A stretch of 64,000 bases of DNA from the NCBI RefSeq assembly GCF_014696065.1, contig NZ_JACJPL010000026.1, positions 372,001 to 436,000 on the forward strand, read 5' to 3'. The notes beneath the pieces were generated by a model. That model saw only the letters and a program-made list of their open reading frames with translations, did not search any database and was not told where the DNA came from. The stretch's first letter is position 1. Every line of letters begins with the position of its first letter. The stretch is from Leptolyngbya sp. FACHB-261 (GTDB taxonomy: Bacteria; Cyanobacteriota; Cyanobacteriia; FACHB-261). Shown in pieces: positions 1-9,076 of this stretch. The translations under genes and the position numbers were made by a program.

Positions 1-233
1 ATAGGAGGTAAGAAGAAATAAGTGCTAATCAAACCTGACAAAGCCGTCGCAAGTAGCCCAGGCCCTAAACCGCCATACCAGGCACTGACCATAACAGCGC
101 CAAAGAACAACAGAAAAGGACTCTGCGTCATGGCAAGTAGCGGGTCCAGCAGTAGCATCAGTATTGTCGCGAGAACAACACTGAGGACAGCCGTGCCATA
201 GCGCAGCAGTTGAGAACGTCTTACATTCAGCAT
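1..233 (-). CDS. Sensor protein N-terminus, DUF4118-type membrane domain (partial)
   Basis: An open minus-strand frame starts at ATG 233 and runs off the left edge after about 77 codons. It begins MLNVRRSQLLRYG and continues through hydrophobic segments separated by MTQSPF and SAWYGGLGPG, ending with STYFFLPP. This matches the four-helix KdpD-like DUF4118 domain found at the N-terminus of many cyanobacterial PAS/GAF sensor kinases. In that family it is a membrane anchor, and the signalling domains would lie outside the window. The family call rests on the hydrophobic pattern and the WYGGLGPG-type loop. A different frame over the same bases is also open, but its composition is rich in Cys and Trp and not protein-like. 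Confidence 0.7.
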   Translation of the reverse strand, partial: MLNVRRSQLLRYGTAVLSVVLATILMLLLDPLLAMTQSPFLLFFGAVMVSAWYGGLGPGLLATALSGLISTYFFLPP

Positions 234-940
234 TCAATTGTCTTAAATAGGGTCATTAGAAATGGCTGCACTAGGAGACCCTCCAAAACTGTATCACGAG
301 GCTGAACTGAGGCTGAAGGGACGGGTGCCCTGATGGCTGCATGTGTTTGTTCTGGGGGGAGGGCTATGTCTGGGTATCGGCCTCATCCTCGATGGCTACA
401 AAATGACGACTAGAACTTGTAAGTCAGATCAATGGATTGCAAGGTAGTTGGTGAATTGGCTGCGGGATTGTAATTAGAACTGGCCCCAATGGTAGCTTGA
501 AGAGGAACGCAGCTTTTAGCCCTTCACCTAAACTTTCTACCCAGATAGCTTAATTCTCGATGGGCTAGGCTGGTTTAGGAGTGCCAGTCCAGCCAGTCAT
601 AAGGGGGTTGAACCTCCTCTTTGGGGAGGTTCCTAAGCTTCACCAATCATCTCAGCTATTGATCTAGATACTTTTCTAGATGCTCTTCTAAAGAATTTAC
701 TAAGCTCATCTGAGCAAAATAACCATAGATTAACTATTTATTTGATTCGCGTATTTAGGCAGTCAGATTTGTTCTGAGGGTGTGCTCTCGAGGAGATAGC
801 CTGAAGTCCCTGCCTACAATGACTGCCAAGTGTACTCATCGTCCTACAGCGGGCGGTCAATAATATTTAGTAGCCTGAGTTGAATAGAGCCAAATGACAC
901 TAGACGAAGTATGTCTGGCGAACTGAAACTAGACAATAGC
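234..940. other. Intergenic stretch with one hairpin
   Basis: About 700 bases lie between the start of the DUF4118 sensor and the end of the phosphoesterase gene. I see no convincing reading frame. An 8-bp perfect inverted repeat (610-617 with 625-632, 7-base loop) is not followed by a T run on the plus strand, so it is not a clear terminator. Confidence 0.5.
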
Positions 941-1405
941 TCACACGGCTAGCTCAACAATCTGGGCACGCACCTCTGTGCCGTCTATGTGCAAATGAGC
1001 GACTGAAATAGGCAACTTGAATCTTCTGGGACCTGCACTGCCTGGATTGAGAAACAGGATGCCTCCCTGCTCTTCTAGACGTGGTTTGTGAGAATGCCCA
1101 GTAATGACAACTCGAACGTTAGCCGTTTGAGATCCTAGCTTCAGCTCCTGACCAATATGCAGAATGTGGACTGCAACTTTTTCGACTTCGACCGTCTCCC
1201 GCTCAGGAATTAACTCCGCCCATGCCTCTCGATCGTTATTGCCGCGCACTGCAATTACAGGGGCAATTGCTCTCAAGCCTTCGAGCACCTCTGGCTTACC
1301 AATGTCACCAGCATGGAGAATGAGATCCGAGGCTTTCAATGCCTCGATCGCTTCAGGACGTAAAAGACCATGCGTGTCAGAGATGACGCCAACCTGCGTT
1401 CCCAC
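941..1405 (-). CDS. YfcE/MJ0936-type metallophosphoesterase
   Basis: This 154-residue protein carries the calcineurin-like phosphoesterase motifs in order: DTHG near residue 9, GDIG, GNND, GHSH, and NPGS near the C-terminus. These ligate a two-metal site that hydrolyses phosphodiesters. The length fits the small single-domain MJ0936/YfcE group. I chose GTG 1405 because AGGA lies about 9 bases upstream and the conserved domain begins right after it. A longer in-frame start at 1651 would overlap the divergent CHRD gene and add unlike sequence. The physiological substrate cannot be told from sequence. Confidence 0.88.
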   Translation of the reverse strand: MGTQVGVISDTHGLLRPEAIEALKASDLILHAGDIGKPEVLEGLRAIAPVIAVRGNNDREAWAELIPERETVEVEKVAVHILHIGQELKLGSQTANVRVVITGHSHKPRLEEQGGILFLNPGSAGPRRFKLPISVAHLHIDGTEVRAQIVELAV

Positions 1406-1547
1406 CTTGCTTTTCCTATTTTCTAGCCTGCATCTTCTAGTTTGCAAGATTTTTAGAAACCTGGCAGAAATCTGGAACCCGATGCATCCAAATCGACAAC
1501 TGCTCCGTACTGTTGCCTGAAATCTCACTGATTGCGGCTGGACAGCG

Positions 1548-2225
1548 ATGAACAAAGCAAAACAGACTCTACTCAATCTCTTTCTCGGTGTTATTACCTG
1601 TTTGTTGGTGGTTGGTGTTTCAACTCCATCCCTAAGCACAATCACCTCCAACCTCTCTAACTCATCAATCCAGAACGGAGATGCAAAAACTTTCAGTGCG
1701 TCCCAATCGGCTCAACCTGCACTAGTTCAGAACCCAATCAATCAGTATTTGATGTCTGATTTGCAGGAAGCAGAATCGGTTCTCATGGCTCAAAGCATGC
1801 CCACCAGAAACCTGCAACGCTATGCCGTAATTCTGACCAAAAACAATGTTGTACCGGCTGCTCCATCTACTTCTGCAACTGGTGTAGTTGGGGCTGTATT
1901 GGTGGGAGAACGGCTGGTAGTTCGGGGAGACTTCGGCGGCCTATCCAGTGCATTGCGTGATTACACCACGGATCCAGTCAATCCGCCCAACCCCAAAATC
2001 ACCTCTGCGGTTCACATTCACCAAGGCGAACCCAACCAAAATGGGCCGTTTCAGTACGCTCTAACCGTCACTCCCAACGAGGCTGGTATGGGTGGCAGAC
2101 TTGCTGGAGAGTACACGCTAACGAGTGAACAGCTCCAGGCACTAGCCGATGGCAAGCTTTATGTGGATCTGCATAGCCAGCGGAATCGCGCAGGAGAATT
2201 GCGTGGTACTTTCAGGCCAGTCTAA
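1548..2225 (+). CDS. Secreted CHRD-domain protein
   Basis: The 225-residue product has an N-terminal hydrophobic segment (about residues 8-28), consistent with a signal peptide or anchor, then a Ser/Asn/Gln-rich linker to about residue 85. A CHRD domain follows, recognisable from AVHIHQG, the YTLTSEQLQAL segment, and a C-terminal LYVDLHSQRNRAGELRG. CHRD domains are found in secreted bacterial proteins and in chordin; their bacterial function is not established. It is divergent from the phosphoesterase gene and lies 265 bases before an ECF sigma gene on the same strand, so it could be a target or partner of that sigma system. That link is inference. Confidence 0.85.
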   Translation: MNKAKQTLLNLFLGVITCLLVVGVSTPSLSTITSNLSNSSIQNGDAKTFSASQSAQPALVQNPINQYLMSDLQEAESVLMAQSMPTRNLQRYAVILTKNNVVPAAPSTSATGVVGAVLVGERLVVRGDFGGLSSALRDYTTDPVNPPNPKITSAVHIHQGEPNQNGPFQYALTVTPNEAGMGGRLAGEYTLTSEQLQALADGKLYVDLHSQRNRAGELRGTFRPV

Positions 2226-2271
2226 TTGAGTCTGGTCTAATCCAAGTTTTGCAACCATAATCTGAGAATGA

Positions 2272-2317
2272 TTGGTGTTTTGGAAGGACCGTTTAGCACT
2301 CCCTTTCAAAACACCAA
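2272..2317 (+). terminator. Hairpin after the CHRD gene
   Basis: An 11-bp perfect inverted repeat (2272-2282 with 2307-2317) can be lengthened by about 5 further pairs inside. It lies 47 bases after the stop codon. No T run follows, so it may act as an mRNA 3' stabiliser or weak terminator. Its arm TTGGTGTTTT is nearly the same as the arm of the structure at 60121-60201. Confidence 0.5.
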
Positions 2318-2490
2318 GCTAAATACCTTTAAAACATCAGAAGCCTTTGGTAACCCCAGCAAGTTTTGCCCCAGTAAGTTTTGATAGAGCATCAATGCTA
2401 CGATTGGGACTGAAACAGCTTTCTGCCTTTAAGTTAGCTTTTACAGATTCTTTTTGAGCATTCGCCTTCGGGAACAAGCCTTCGCAGTCT

Positions 2491-3081
2491 ATGAAGTCTG
2501 AGCACTCTGGCAACCCAGCAATCCCTTTAGCGAGCCAGACAGATGCGGAATTGTTTTTGGCATTGAAGAATGGTCAGACCGCTGCTCTGGGAATCATTTA
2601 TGACCGCCACGCTGGCTTAGTATACGGGATCGCTCTGAATGCTCTGGGCAATTCTCAGGAAGCAGAGGACTTAACCCAAGACATTTTTCTGACCTTCACC
2701 AGAGGAGCTTCTTACGATCCGAAGCGGGGGTCTCTCAGAACGTTTCTAGCCATCCTGACCCGATCACGCGCTATTGACCGACTGCGGTCTCGTAACAGTG
2801 CTCGAGAGGTTCTGAAACGCTGGAGACGCAGTGAAGAATATGATGCTACCCCCAATGCTCCACTTGAGCACGCCTTTCAAAATGAGCAGTCTCAAGAAGT
2901 TAGCACTGCCCTGGCTCAGTTGTCGGATAGCCAGCAGCAAATTCTGAAGATGGCTTATTACGAAGGTCTCAGCCAGTCAGAAATTGCTGAACGCTTGGCA
3001 ATTCCTCTAGGTACAGTTAAGGCTAGAGCTAGAAGAGGTCTGCTCAAATTGCGCCAAACGCTCGCACGTTTTACTGGGTAG
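2491..3081 (+). CDS. ECF-type RNA polymerase sigma factor
   Basis: The 196-residue product has the two-domain layout of ECF sigma factors. Region 2 (about residues 25-100) includes AEDLTQDIFLTF and SRAIDRLRSR, which recognise the -10 element. Region 4 (about residues 135-192) includes YYEGLSQSEIAERL, then PLGTVKARARRGLLKLR, the helix-turn-helix for the -35 element. The next gene, 25 bases downstream, encodes a membrane RskA-like protein, the normal cognate anti-sigma arrangement (SigK/RskA type). Start ATG 2491 has no strong ribosome binding site, but it gives the usual family length. Confidence 0.92.
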   Translation: MKSEHSGNPAIPLASQTDAELFLALKNGQTAALGIIYDRHAGLVYGIALNALGNSQEAEDLTQDIFLTFTRGASYDPKRGSLRTFLAILTRSRAIDRLRSRNSAREVLKRWRRSEEYDATPNAPLEHAFQNEQSQEVSTALAQLSDSQQQILKMAYYEGLSQSEIAERLAIPLGTVKARARRGLLKLRQTLARFTG

Positions 3082-3105
3082 TTATTTCACTGGCTAGTTA
3101 CGGTT

Positions 3106-3930
3106 ATGGCTATCTCGATGCCCTTAGAAGAGTTACAGCTATTGATTGCGGGCTATGTCTTAGGTGACCTCAGCCCTGAGGAAGCAGTGCAATTTGAGCA
3201 ACTGTTGGCACAAAACCCAGCGCTCATGGAGGAAGTTGCTCACATGCAAGCGGCATTGGAGACACCCTACGCGCCAGCCGAAGTGACACCTCCTGCTCAT
3301 CTGCGTTCGGCGATCCTAGATAAGGTTCACGTTTCTGGCTCCGAAACCAGCTCTTCCGAAATTGGTTCTGAAGTTGGTTCTGAAGTTGGCTCTGGAATTG
3401 GCGCAGGGGTTGCTGCAAGATCTCGGAGACAAGTCCAATTGCGCAAGCGGTTGCGCGGCCTCATGGAAGTTGCAGCAGCAGCCCTGATTATCGCCTTAGG
3501 AGTCAACAATTACCGCTTATCGCAAGCTTTGCAAACCGCCCAAGCTGAAACCCAACAGTACGCTGCTCTTACTTACGTTCTTGCTGCAACAGAGGCAAAC
3601 AGTCAGGCTTCGGCTACTGTTGTTGCCGATCCAAACGACCTAGAAGCGACGATAGCGGTCAAGAACTTACCACCTCTACCTACAGGCAAAGTTTATGCTC
3701 TATGGACTGTTTTAAAATCAGATGCCCCCTTTACAATGGATGCCAAAAAGGCGATCTTAACGGAGGTGTTTCAGGTTGATGGCAGCGGTAATTTTTCGCA
3801 AACAGTTGCGATACCCAAAGCCTATCGCTCTCAAGATCTGGTTACGAAAGTTGCGGTAACTATAGAGGATGCCAACGCACCTCAAAGACACATAGGTTCA
3901 CCAATCTTAATTACAGGATCTAAGTCATAG
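3106..3930 (+). CDS. RskA-family anti-sigma factor
   Basis: The 274-residue protein has an N-terminal helical module (LLIAGYVLGDLSPEEA at about 11-26) that binds the sigma factor in this family. A Ser/Glu/Gly-rich linker with GSEVGSEVGSGIG repeats follows, then one transmembrane helix near residues 122-142. The C-terminal RskA domain includes LPPLPTGKVYALWTVL and LVTKVAVTIED. The N-terminal part lacks the HxxxCxxC zinc motif, as in RskA proteins. It probably holds the upstream sigma factor at the membrane until a signal or proteolysis releases it; the signal is unknown. Confidence 0.88.
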   Translation: MAISMPLEELQLLIAGYVLGDLSPEEAVQFEQLLAQNPALMEEVAHMQAALETPYAPAEVTPPAHLRSAILDKVHVSGSETSSSEIGSEVGSEVGSGIGAGVAARSRRQVQLRKRLRGLMEVAAAALIIALGVNNYRLSQALQTAQAETQQYAALTYVLAATEANSQASATVVADPNDLEATIAVKNLPPLPTGKVYALWTVLKSDAPFTMDAKKAILTEVFQVDGSGNFSQTVAIPKAYRSQDLVTKVAVTIEDANAPQRHIGSPILITGSKS

Positions 3931-4255
3931 GAGTAAGCCTTTTGGTAATCCGACAAAATAAGGCTGCGCTTAGGAGTGAGGTTGTATGAAAGATCCGGCT
4001 GGCACTCCTGAATTCCCTTTTTACGGTAGCTACAATTCGTTCATCCTTTGAGGGGAATACTTCTAAAGACTACGCATAGGCTAATCGCAAAGCTGATGAT
4101 CGTATTGTCAGATGAGTGATCGTAACCAACCGGAGCCATTTCAATACGAAGCTGACCTTTGTGATAGTAACATTTTGCTTTTTCGTAAACAGGATTGCTG
4201 ATAATTCAAAAATACTGATCTCAAGTAGCAGCAATCTAAGCATCGGTGGGCACTG

Positions 4256-4375
4256 ATGTTGTTAAGTTTTGCATCACTAACCTACCTCTTGGGCATAGCT
4301 AGCTTGATTGTAGCTCCCCGATTCCAACCCGGTTGGTCAGTCCTGAAGGACATTTCTGTGACCAAGCCTCTCTAG
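4256..4375 (+). CDS. Candidate 39-residue membrane peptide (doubtful)
   Basis: ATG 4256 is preceded by GGTGGG 7 bases upstream and opens a 39-codon frame beginning MLLSFASLTYLLGIASLIVA, which would form one membrane helix, followed by a short polar tail. Nothing else supports it: no recognised family and a location in a decayed region. It may be a chance ORF. Confidence 0.2.
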   Translation: MLLSFASLTYLLGIASLIVAPRFQPGWSVLKDISVTKPL

Positions 4376-4505
4376 CCTCCGGTCCATCTCAAAGCTTCAT
4401 AAGTTCTACTCAATGATGGCAGTCATAGGCAACCATTCATAAGTTTTACTTAAGTGGTAACAGACACAGCATAAGCGACATCTGTCACCACGAGTTCGGT
4501 GACGG

Positions 4506-4631
4506 TCACGGAGTTCAGATCATCTGCTGCCGCAGTTAGATCATCTGCCACCCTGAACTCAGTGACTATCACTAGGTTCGGATCATCTGCTGTCGCAACT
4601 GGATCATCTGTCACCCTGAACTTGGGGAGAG
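4506..4631. repeat. 63-bp tandem repeat, two units
   Basis: Two adjacent 63-base units (4506-4568 and 4569-4631) are roughly three quarters identical by eye, with a better conserved core. The word GATCATCTG occurs four times, twice per unit. A partial earlier unit with GTCACC/GGTGAC lies at about 4484-4505. One plus-strand frame through both units stays open, giving a Ser/Thr/Ala-rich sequence with no start of its own, so the array may be the remains of a repetitive coding sequence. Confidence 0.6.
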
Positions 4632-4783
4632 CCTCAACTGAATCTATCTGAGCCTATCCCCCAGCCTATAAACTCCCCTTCCCAAACCACTACAGAAATT
4701 TTTAGAAGAAATAAGTGAAGGGAAGCAAGAGAAGATCTTGTACGTCAGGGACAAGATACTTAGTTTCAATAAGCTCTTTCTAG

Positions 4784-5020
4784 TTTGCTGTTGCCGGAAA
4801 CACTGAGGTAATTCGTGCCAAACTCAGGGTCGCGAAGTCGCTTCAATTTAAAGACCGGATTGAAGATATTTTGATAACATTAACCACCCAATATCATTTG
4901 ATTCGCTTAACTCAAGGGATCGACGGCCTATTCTTCTACGTAGCTCTGGACCGAGAAAAGGGGAACCTCGCCTTAGCCCGATTCAAGTTGATTGAGTTAG
5001 AGAAAAATCTGATTATTTAA
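4784..5020 (+). pseudogene. C-terminal remnant of a small cyanobacterial hypothetical protein
   Basis: After the stop at 4781-4783 the frame is open for 78 codons to TAA 5018-5020 but has no ATG, GTG or TTG near its beginning. The product includes FKDRIEDILITLTTQYHL, then LFFYVALDREKGNLALARF, a pattern I associate with small cyanobacterial proteins ending in a helix of the type NLALARxxL. I cannot name the family. The intact protein-like composition without an N-terminus indicates a truncated gene. A functional short protein from a rare start is possible but less likely. Confidence 0.5.
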
Positions 5021-5293
5021 GTTATTTAAGCTGGGTGTTTGAGCCACAAAATTTCATCGAGAATCATCCCCAAAGTAGTCTAGAGTAGCCAAGCGATTTT
5101 TACGACCTAATTAGAAAAATCCTAAGTCAATCATAGAAATATATAGAAATATAAAGTGAAATTGCTATAAACGGGTGTTAGTTGATCGACAGAAATGCTC
5201 CATAAGTTATGAGGTAGGGATTATTTGAAGGCTATTGATGTAGCCTGAAGCAGAGCTCTACTGAGGGTTATAATCTATTCTCCTTACTTACTC

Positions 5294-5451
5294 ACAGGCA
5301 AAAAGCATTGGTAACCGGAGCAAGCTCTGGTATGGGTGAAGCCTCTGCCCGTTATCCGGCAAAGGTAGGCGCGTCTGTTGTGGCTAACTACCATTCTGAG
5401 AAGAAAGTAGCGGAAAAGATTGTTCACGACATCATCTTCAGCCCTGACTGA
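5294..5451 (+). pseudogene. Short-chain dehydrogenase fragment with a frameshift
   Basis: From GCA 5305 the frame reads ALVTGASSGMGEASARYPAK, then VGASVVANYHSEKKVAEKIV, the Rossmann N-terminus (TGxxxGxG) of a glucose-1-dehydrogenase-like SDR. Just upstream, LLTGKK is in another frame (5288-5305), so one base is missing at about 5305. The frame ends at TGA 5449-5451, whereas SDRs are about 250 residues long. The remainder, with the Ser-Tyr-Lys site, is absent, so this is a dead fragment. Confidence 0.75.
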
Positions 5452-5662
5452 AGTGAACTCAAAACACCCTTGAAGCGTTCCGTGCGTTGGCGTAGACCGC
5501 ACATGGTTTGTATCAAATATTAAGACATTGGTTTAACTCAGAGCTTAACTGGCACATCTTGAGTGGTGGAATTTGGATGGATTTTGCAGACTACAGCAGA
5601 GGTACCATAAGAATGATGCATTGTCTTTTTTCTAGCTTTCGTTCTTTTATCTTTCCTACGCT

Positions 5663-7813
5663 ATGCCAACGAAAGTATCGGTAAATTCGGGTCAGATCGT
5701 GATTAATGATGGCTCTACATTTTTAGTCACTGATTCCTATGGTTGGATTGATGATAATGTAGCGCAAGGTTTTTTCGTCGCAGATACACGGTTGCTTTCC
5801 TATTACGAAGTATCAATCAACCGCGACCGCCTAGTCCTGCTTGCATCTAGCCCAATCAACCATCACAGTGCCCTCTATCAGTTCACCAATCCTGAGCTTC
5901 GTACCGTCAATGGCAACGTCCCTAATGGTCGGTTAATGATCAGCATTCGCCGCGATATCGTTGGGGGAATGCATGAAGATATTGATATTACGAATCATCA
6001 TGCAGAACGAGTTGAATTTCAACTAATGCTGGCGATTCGCTCCGATTTTGCCGATATCTTTGAAGTGAAATCGCAGCAGATTCTTACCCGAGGTGAAACT
6101 GAGACAATTTGGCGAGATGGAAAACTGACCACAACGTATCGTAATGCTTCCTTGCATCGTGGACTAGTTACCCAGCCGCAATGCTCCAGTTCTCAACCTC
6201 GTTATGCCAATGGTCGCCTATTCTTTGATGTAGTACTTGAGCCAGGGCAGAGCTGGCACACCTGCATTGATTTTGCTGCGATCGTGGATGACACTGTGTT
6301 TAACCCACAAAGAACTTGTGCCGTCGAACACGATACAGAAGCCAAGCAAGTCAGCAATGATTTCCTGACTCAAGCGACTAAACTGCGATCATCCAATGCA
6401 GAGATTGCAGCTTATTACCAGCAAGCCTTAGTGGACATGGCCGCCCTGCGGATTAAAGTTGAAGCGAACGGGCAGGACTTCTGGATGCCTGCGGCAGGAA
6501 TTCCCTGGTTTGTTGCGGTGTTTGGACGGGATTCTGTTGTGGTCAGTATGCAGACAATGGCGGTGTATCACGAATTCGCCTATGGGACATTGCTGCGACT
6601 GGCGCAACTGCAAGCGACGGAAGTGGATGACTGGCGCGATGCCCAGCCGGGAAAGATGTTGCACGAACTGCGGCGCGATGAACTGACGCAACTCAAGCAG
6701 TTACCCTACACACCCTACTACGGCACGATTGACACCACCATTCTCTGGATTGTCACTCTGATGGAAGCGTATCAGTGGAGTCATAACGAGACTCTGCTAC
6801 ACGAATGCAGTGCTCCGCTAGAGAAAGCCCTTGCCTGGATTGAGCAGTACGGCGACTTTGATCACGATGGGTTTGTGGAATATCAGACTCGATCTTCAAT
6901 GGGCTTACGGAATCAGGGTTGGAAAGATTCAGGCGATTCGATTGTCTATCCCGATGGCACACAGGTTGAACCCCCGATTGCCCTCTGCGAAGTGCAGGGT
7001 TATGTCTACAATGCTTGGAAGGACGCTGCCGAGATTTATGACATTCTAGGAGAAGCGGAACGAGCTAAAACACTACAACAAAAAGCAAACGACCTCTATC
7101 AGCGATTCAACGATCGCTTTTGGATGGAAGAAGAAGGCTGTTACTGCCTTGGTTTAGATAGTAAAAAACAACAGATTCGTTCGATCGCCTCGAATCCCGG
7201 ACATTTGCTGTGGTCGGGAATTGTGCCCAAAGAACGGGCTGCTCGTCTAGTGAAACGGTTACTTCAACCAGATCTCTGGTGTGGCTGGGGCATTCGTACT
7301 CTGTCCAGCCAGAATCCTGCCTACAATCCCATCAGCTATCAATTGGGGAGTATATGGCCCCACGATAATGCAGCGATCGCAATGGGATTAAAACAATACG
7401 GTTATCACAACGAAGCCAACCAGATTGCGGAAGGCATTTTTGCTGCGGCTAGTTACTTTGAAGCAGGACGAATGCCAGAGTTATTCGGTGGAATTGAACG
7501 TCAGCCTGGACGGTTTCCTGTCCCTTATCCTGATGCCAACATTCCTCAAGCCTGGGCAGCCGGATCGATTTTTCTACTGATTCGCGCCATGTTAGGACTG
7601 GAAGCCAATGCAGCGCAGCGTTCTTTAGCTATTCAACCTGTTTTACCAGACTGGCTACCCGATTTGGAATTAGTCAATCTCCGAGTGGGTGATGCAACTG
7701 TAACGCTGCGCTTCTGGCGCGAGGGAGGCCAAACCCAATGGAAGATCACGCATTTGGACGGTGAATTGGCCGTGTACGCAAAGGTCAATAACAATATAGG
7801 TGCGAGCGTATGA
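5663..7813 (+). CDS. Amylo-alpha-1,6-glucosidase / glycogen debranching-like glycosidase
   Basis: The 716-residue protein has an N-terminal beta-rich glycogen-debranching N domain (about 15-205, with GWIDDNVAQGFFVADTRLLS) and a C-terminal (alpha/alpha)6-barrel catalytic domain (about 250-690). The barrel contains AGIPWFVAVFGRDS, GLRNQGWKDSGDS and SIWPHDNAAIAMGL, typical of this family. In related proteins the enzyme hydrolyses alpha-1,6 or similar glucosidic links, but the cyanobacterial members' substrate is uncertain. There is no signal peptide, so it is probably cytoplasmic. It stands alone, with gene debris upstream and the terminator at 8033-8069 downstream. Confidence 0.87.
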   Translation: MPTKVSVNSGQIVINDGSTFLVTDSYGWIDDNVAQGFFVADTRLLSYYEVSINRDRLVLLASSPINHHSALYQFTNPELRTVNGNVPNGRLMISIRRDIVGGMHEDIDITNHHAERVEFQLMLAIRSDFADIFEVKSQQILTRGETETIWRDGKLTTTYRNASLHRGLVTQPQCSSSQPRYANGRLFFDVVLEPGQSWHTCIDFAAIVDDTVFNPQRTCAVEHDTEAKQVSNDFLTQATKLRSSNAEIAAYYQQALVDMAALRIKVEANGQDFWMPAAGIPWFVAVFGRDSVVVSMQTMAVYHEFAYGTLLRLAQLQATEVDDWRDAQPGKMLHELRRDELTQLKQLPYTPYYGTIDTTILWIVTLMEAYQWSHNETLLHECSAPLEKALAWIEQYGDFDHDGFVEYQTRSSMGLRNQGWKDSGDSIVYPDGTQVEPPIALCEVQGYVYNAWKDAAEIYDILGEAERAKTLQQKANDLYQRFNDRFWMEEEGCYCLGLDSKKQQIRSIASNPGHLLWSGIVPKERAARLVKRLLQPDLWCGWGIRTLSSQNPAYNPISYQLGSIWPHDNAAIAMGLKQYGYHNEANQIAEGIFAAASYFEAGRMPELFGGIERQPGRFPVPYPDANIPQAWAAGSIFLLIRAMLGLEANAAQRSLAIQPVLPDWLPDLELVNLRVGDATVTLRFWREGGQTQWKITHLDGELAVYAKVNNNIGASV

Positions 7814-8209
7814 CAATCGCAAATCACTTCGATCTGTTGGATTAAAGGTTGTGCTCAGGCTATTGAGCAGGCCATGACCACAGCAGTAATTGTGCCCTCA
7901 ACTGGCGAAACTGACCCAGTGACAGGTGCCGTCCCTACTTCTTTCCTAAATTGAGCTAATGTATTTCTAGTGCCACTAGGAAAAAGGCAAATAGCTCTTT
8001 AAATCTGGCCGAGGAATAAACAGGAGTTAAAAAAGCCTGAAATGTCTGGGGTTGGAACATTTCAGGCTTTAACCTTAACCTTGCTTAAGGAAGGATTACG
8101 AATACTTACCGCAGATGAGTGAGCAGATGAGCGAAGCGATGGTTCATGCAGCGAGTGTTCAGCTCATGCTGCCTCGTCTCGCTCCTACCAATACTTTATA
8201 AATCAGCTT
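7814..8209. other. Intergenic stretch between convergent genes
   Basis: About 400 bases separate the glycosidase (plus) from the DUF6671 gene (minus). The only clear element is the hairpin at 8033-8069. I see no gene here. Confidence 0.5.
8033..8069. terminator. Probable bidirectional terminator
   Basis: A 13-bp perfect inverted repeat (8033-8045 with 8057-8069, 11-base loop) lies between convergent genes, with an A run on the left and TTTAA on the right. It could end transcription from either side; the T/A tracts are short. Confidence 0.7.
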
Positions 8210-9076
8210 TTAGGGATTACAGTAAAGGCATTGGGCAGGATCGGCCGTCTCTTGCTGATTAGGAAATAAAACCCTTTGCTCAAAGCCGCATTTCTTGCAG
8301 AAATAGCGAGCTGCTAATACTAAACTGGTTGGCGCTTGGCACCAAGCACAAGGCAATCCGGCTTGCTGTTCAACCACATCAAACCCTGGACAGCTACAGT
8401 GAGGACAACAACAGCGAAGCTTTTGAATTAGGTTTTCTGTGGCTTGAGCAATAACTTTCATACGAGTTGGGTTATACATCGCTCGCATGTCAGTTTCTAA
8501 ATGAGCTTGGCCCAATCGGCTTAACATCCAGGTCACGGTTTCGGTCAAGTCAGCGGTTGTGGTGATGCCTTTGACGATTTCAGGTGTGGATGCCGATTGC
8601 CCTGCCGCTACCACCAATCCATGCATAGGGAAGCCCACCTTCTCAGCAAAAGCATGGGCCTCTGGCAAACAAGTTACTTGAGTATGGCTAAAATTGGTCT
8701 CCGTTGAGAGAACTTCCCCTACAATTTCCAAATCATTGGCACGGTCAATCAAGACTACAATTTCCCGATTGCAGACAAGAAAGGGCACAGCCGGATGCGC
8801 TCCAAAGCTCCCCTCACTAGCCAGTGCTAGATCATTGCCTGTGAGCTGGAGCGCAGCTTCAGCTTTGAGTCGGGCTGCACTTAATTGATCACCCGAACGT
8901 TTGATGTCACGGGTAAAGGTCCCGAACTGATCGGTGTCCAATGAGGGCACAACAATTTGCATCCCAAATTCTGGTTGCAGAAGTGGGGCAATGACCTGCT
9001 CTTTGCAGTGCATGGTTGCCAGTACCGCCACCCTGCCCTGAAATAAAGAATGGCATTGCTGCTCACTCATCATCAT
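8210..9076 (-). CDS. DUF6671-type protein with C-terminal zinc ribbon, end of the nrt operon
   Basis: The protein of about 288 residues ends in paired cysteines (CCCPHC, PCAWC, FCKKC, CLYC), typical of a zinc ribbon. The N-terminal two thirds include GRVAVLATMHCKEQVI and STETNFSHTQVTC and match a cyanobacterial family I recall as DUF6671; the number is from memory. Three ATGs in a row (9076, 9073, 9070) overlap the last codons of nrtD, so translation is probably coupled. Position at the end of the nitrate-transport operon suggests a nitrogen-related role, but no function is established. The terminator at 8033-8069 lies downstream. Confidence 0.75.
   Translation of the reverse strand: MMMSEQQCHSLFQGRVAVLATMHCKEQVIAPLLQPEFGMQIVVPSLDTDQFGTFTRDIKRSGDQLSAARLKAEAALQLTGNDLALASEGSFGAHPAVPFLVCNREIVVLIDRANDLEIVGEVLSTETNFSHTQVTCLPEAHAFAEKVGFPMHGLVVAAGQSASTPEIVKGITTTADLTETVTWMLSRLGQAHLETDMRAMYNPTRMKVIAQATENLIQKLRCCCPHCSCPGFDVVEQQAGLPCAWCQAPTSLVLAARYFCKKCGFEQRVLFPNQQETADPAQCLYCNP

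Larger units (their letters stand above)
3931..5662. other. Long non-coding or decayed stretch between two genes
   Basis: About 1.7 kb carries no intact gene of ordinary size. It contains a candidate small ORF (4256-4375), a 63-bp tandem repeat (4506-4631), and two protein remnants without usable starts (4784-5020 and 5294-5451), each listed separately. The AT-rich bases 5600-5662 probably hold the promoter of the glycosidase gene. The stretch looks like a site of past gene loss. Confidence 0.6.

Noticed and set aside
7840-7953. Short open frame after the glycosidase
   Set aside because: Follows the gene's own stop in frame, lacks a credible start and shows no family pattern.
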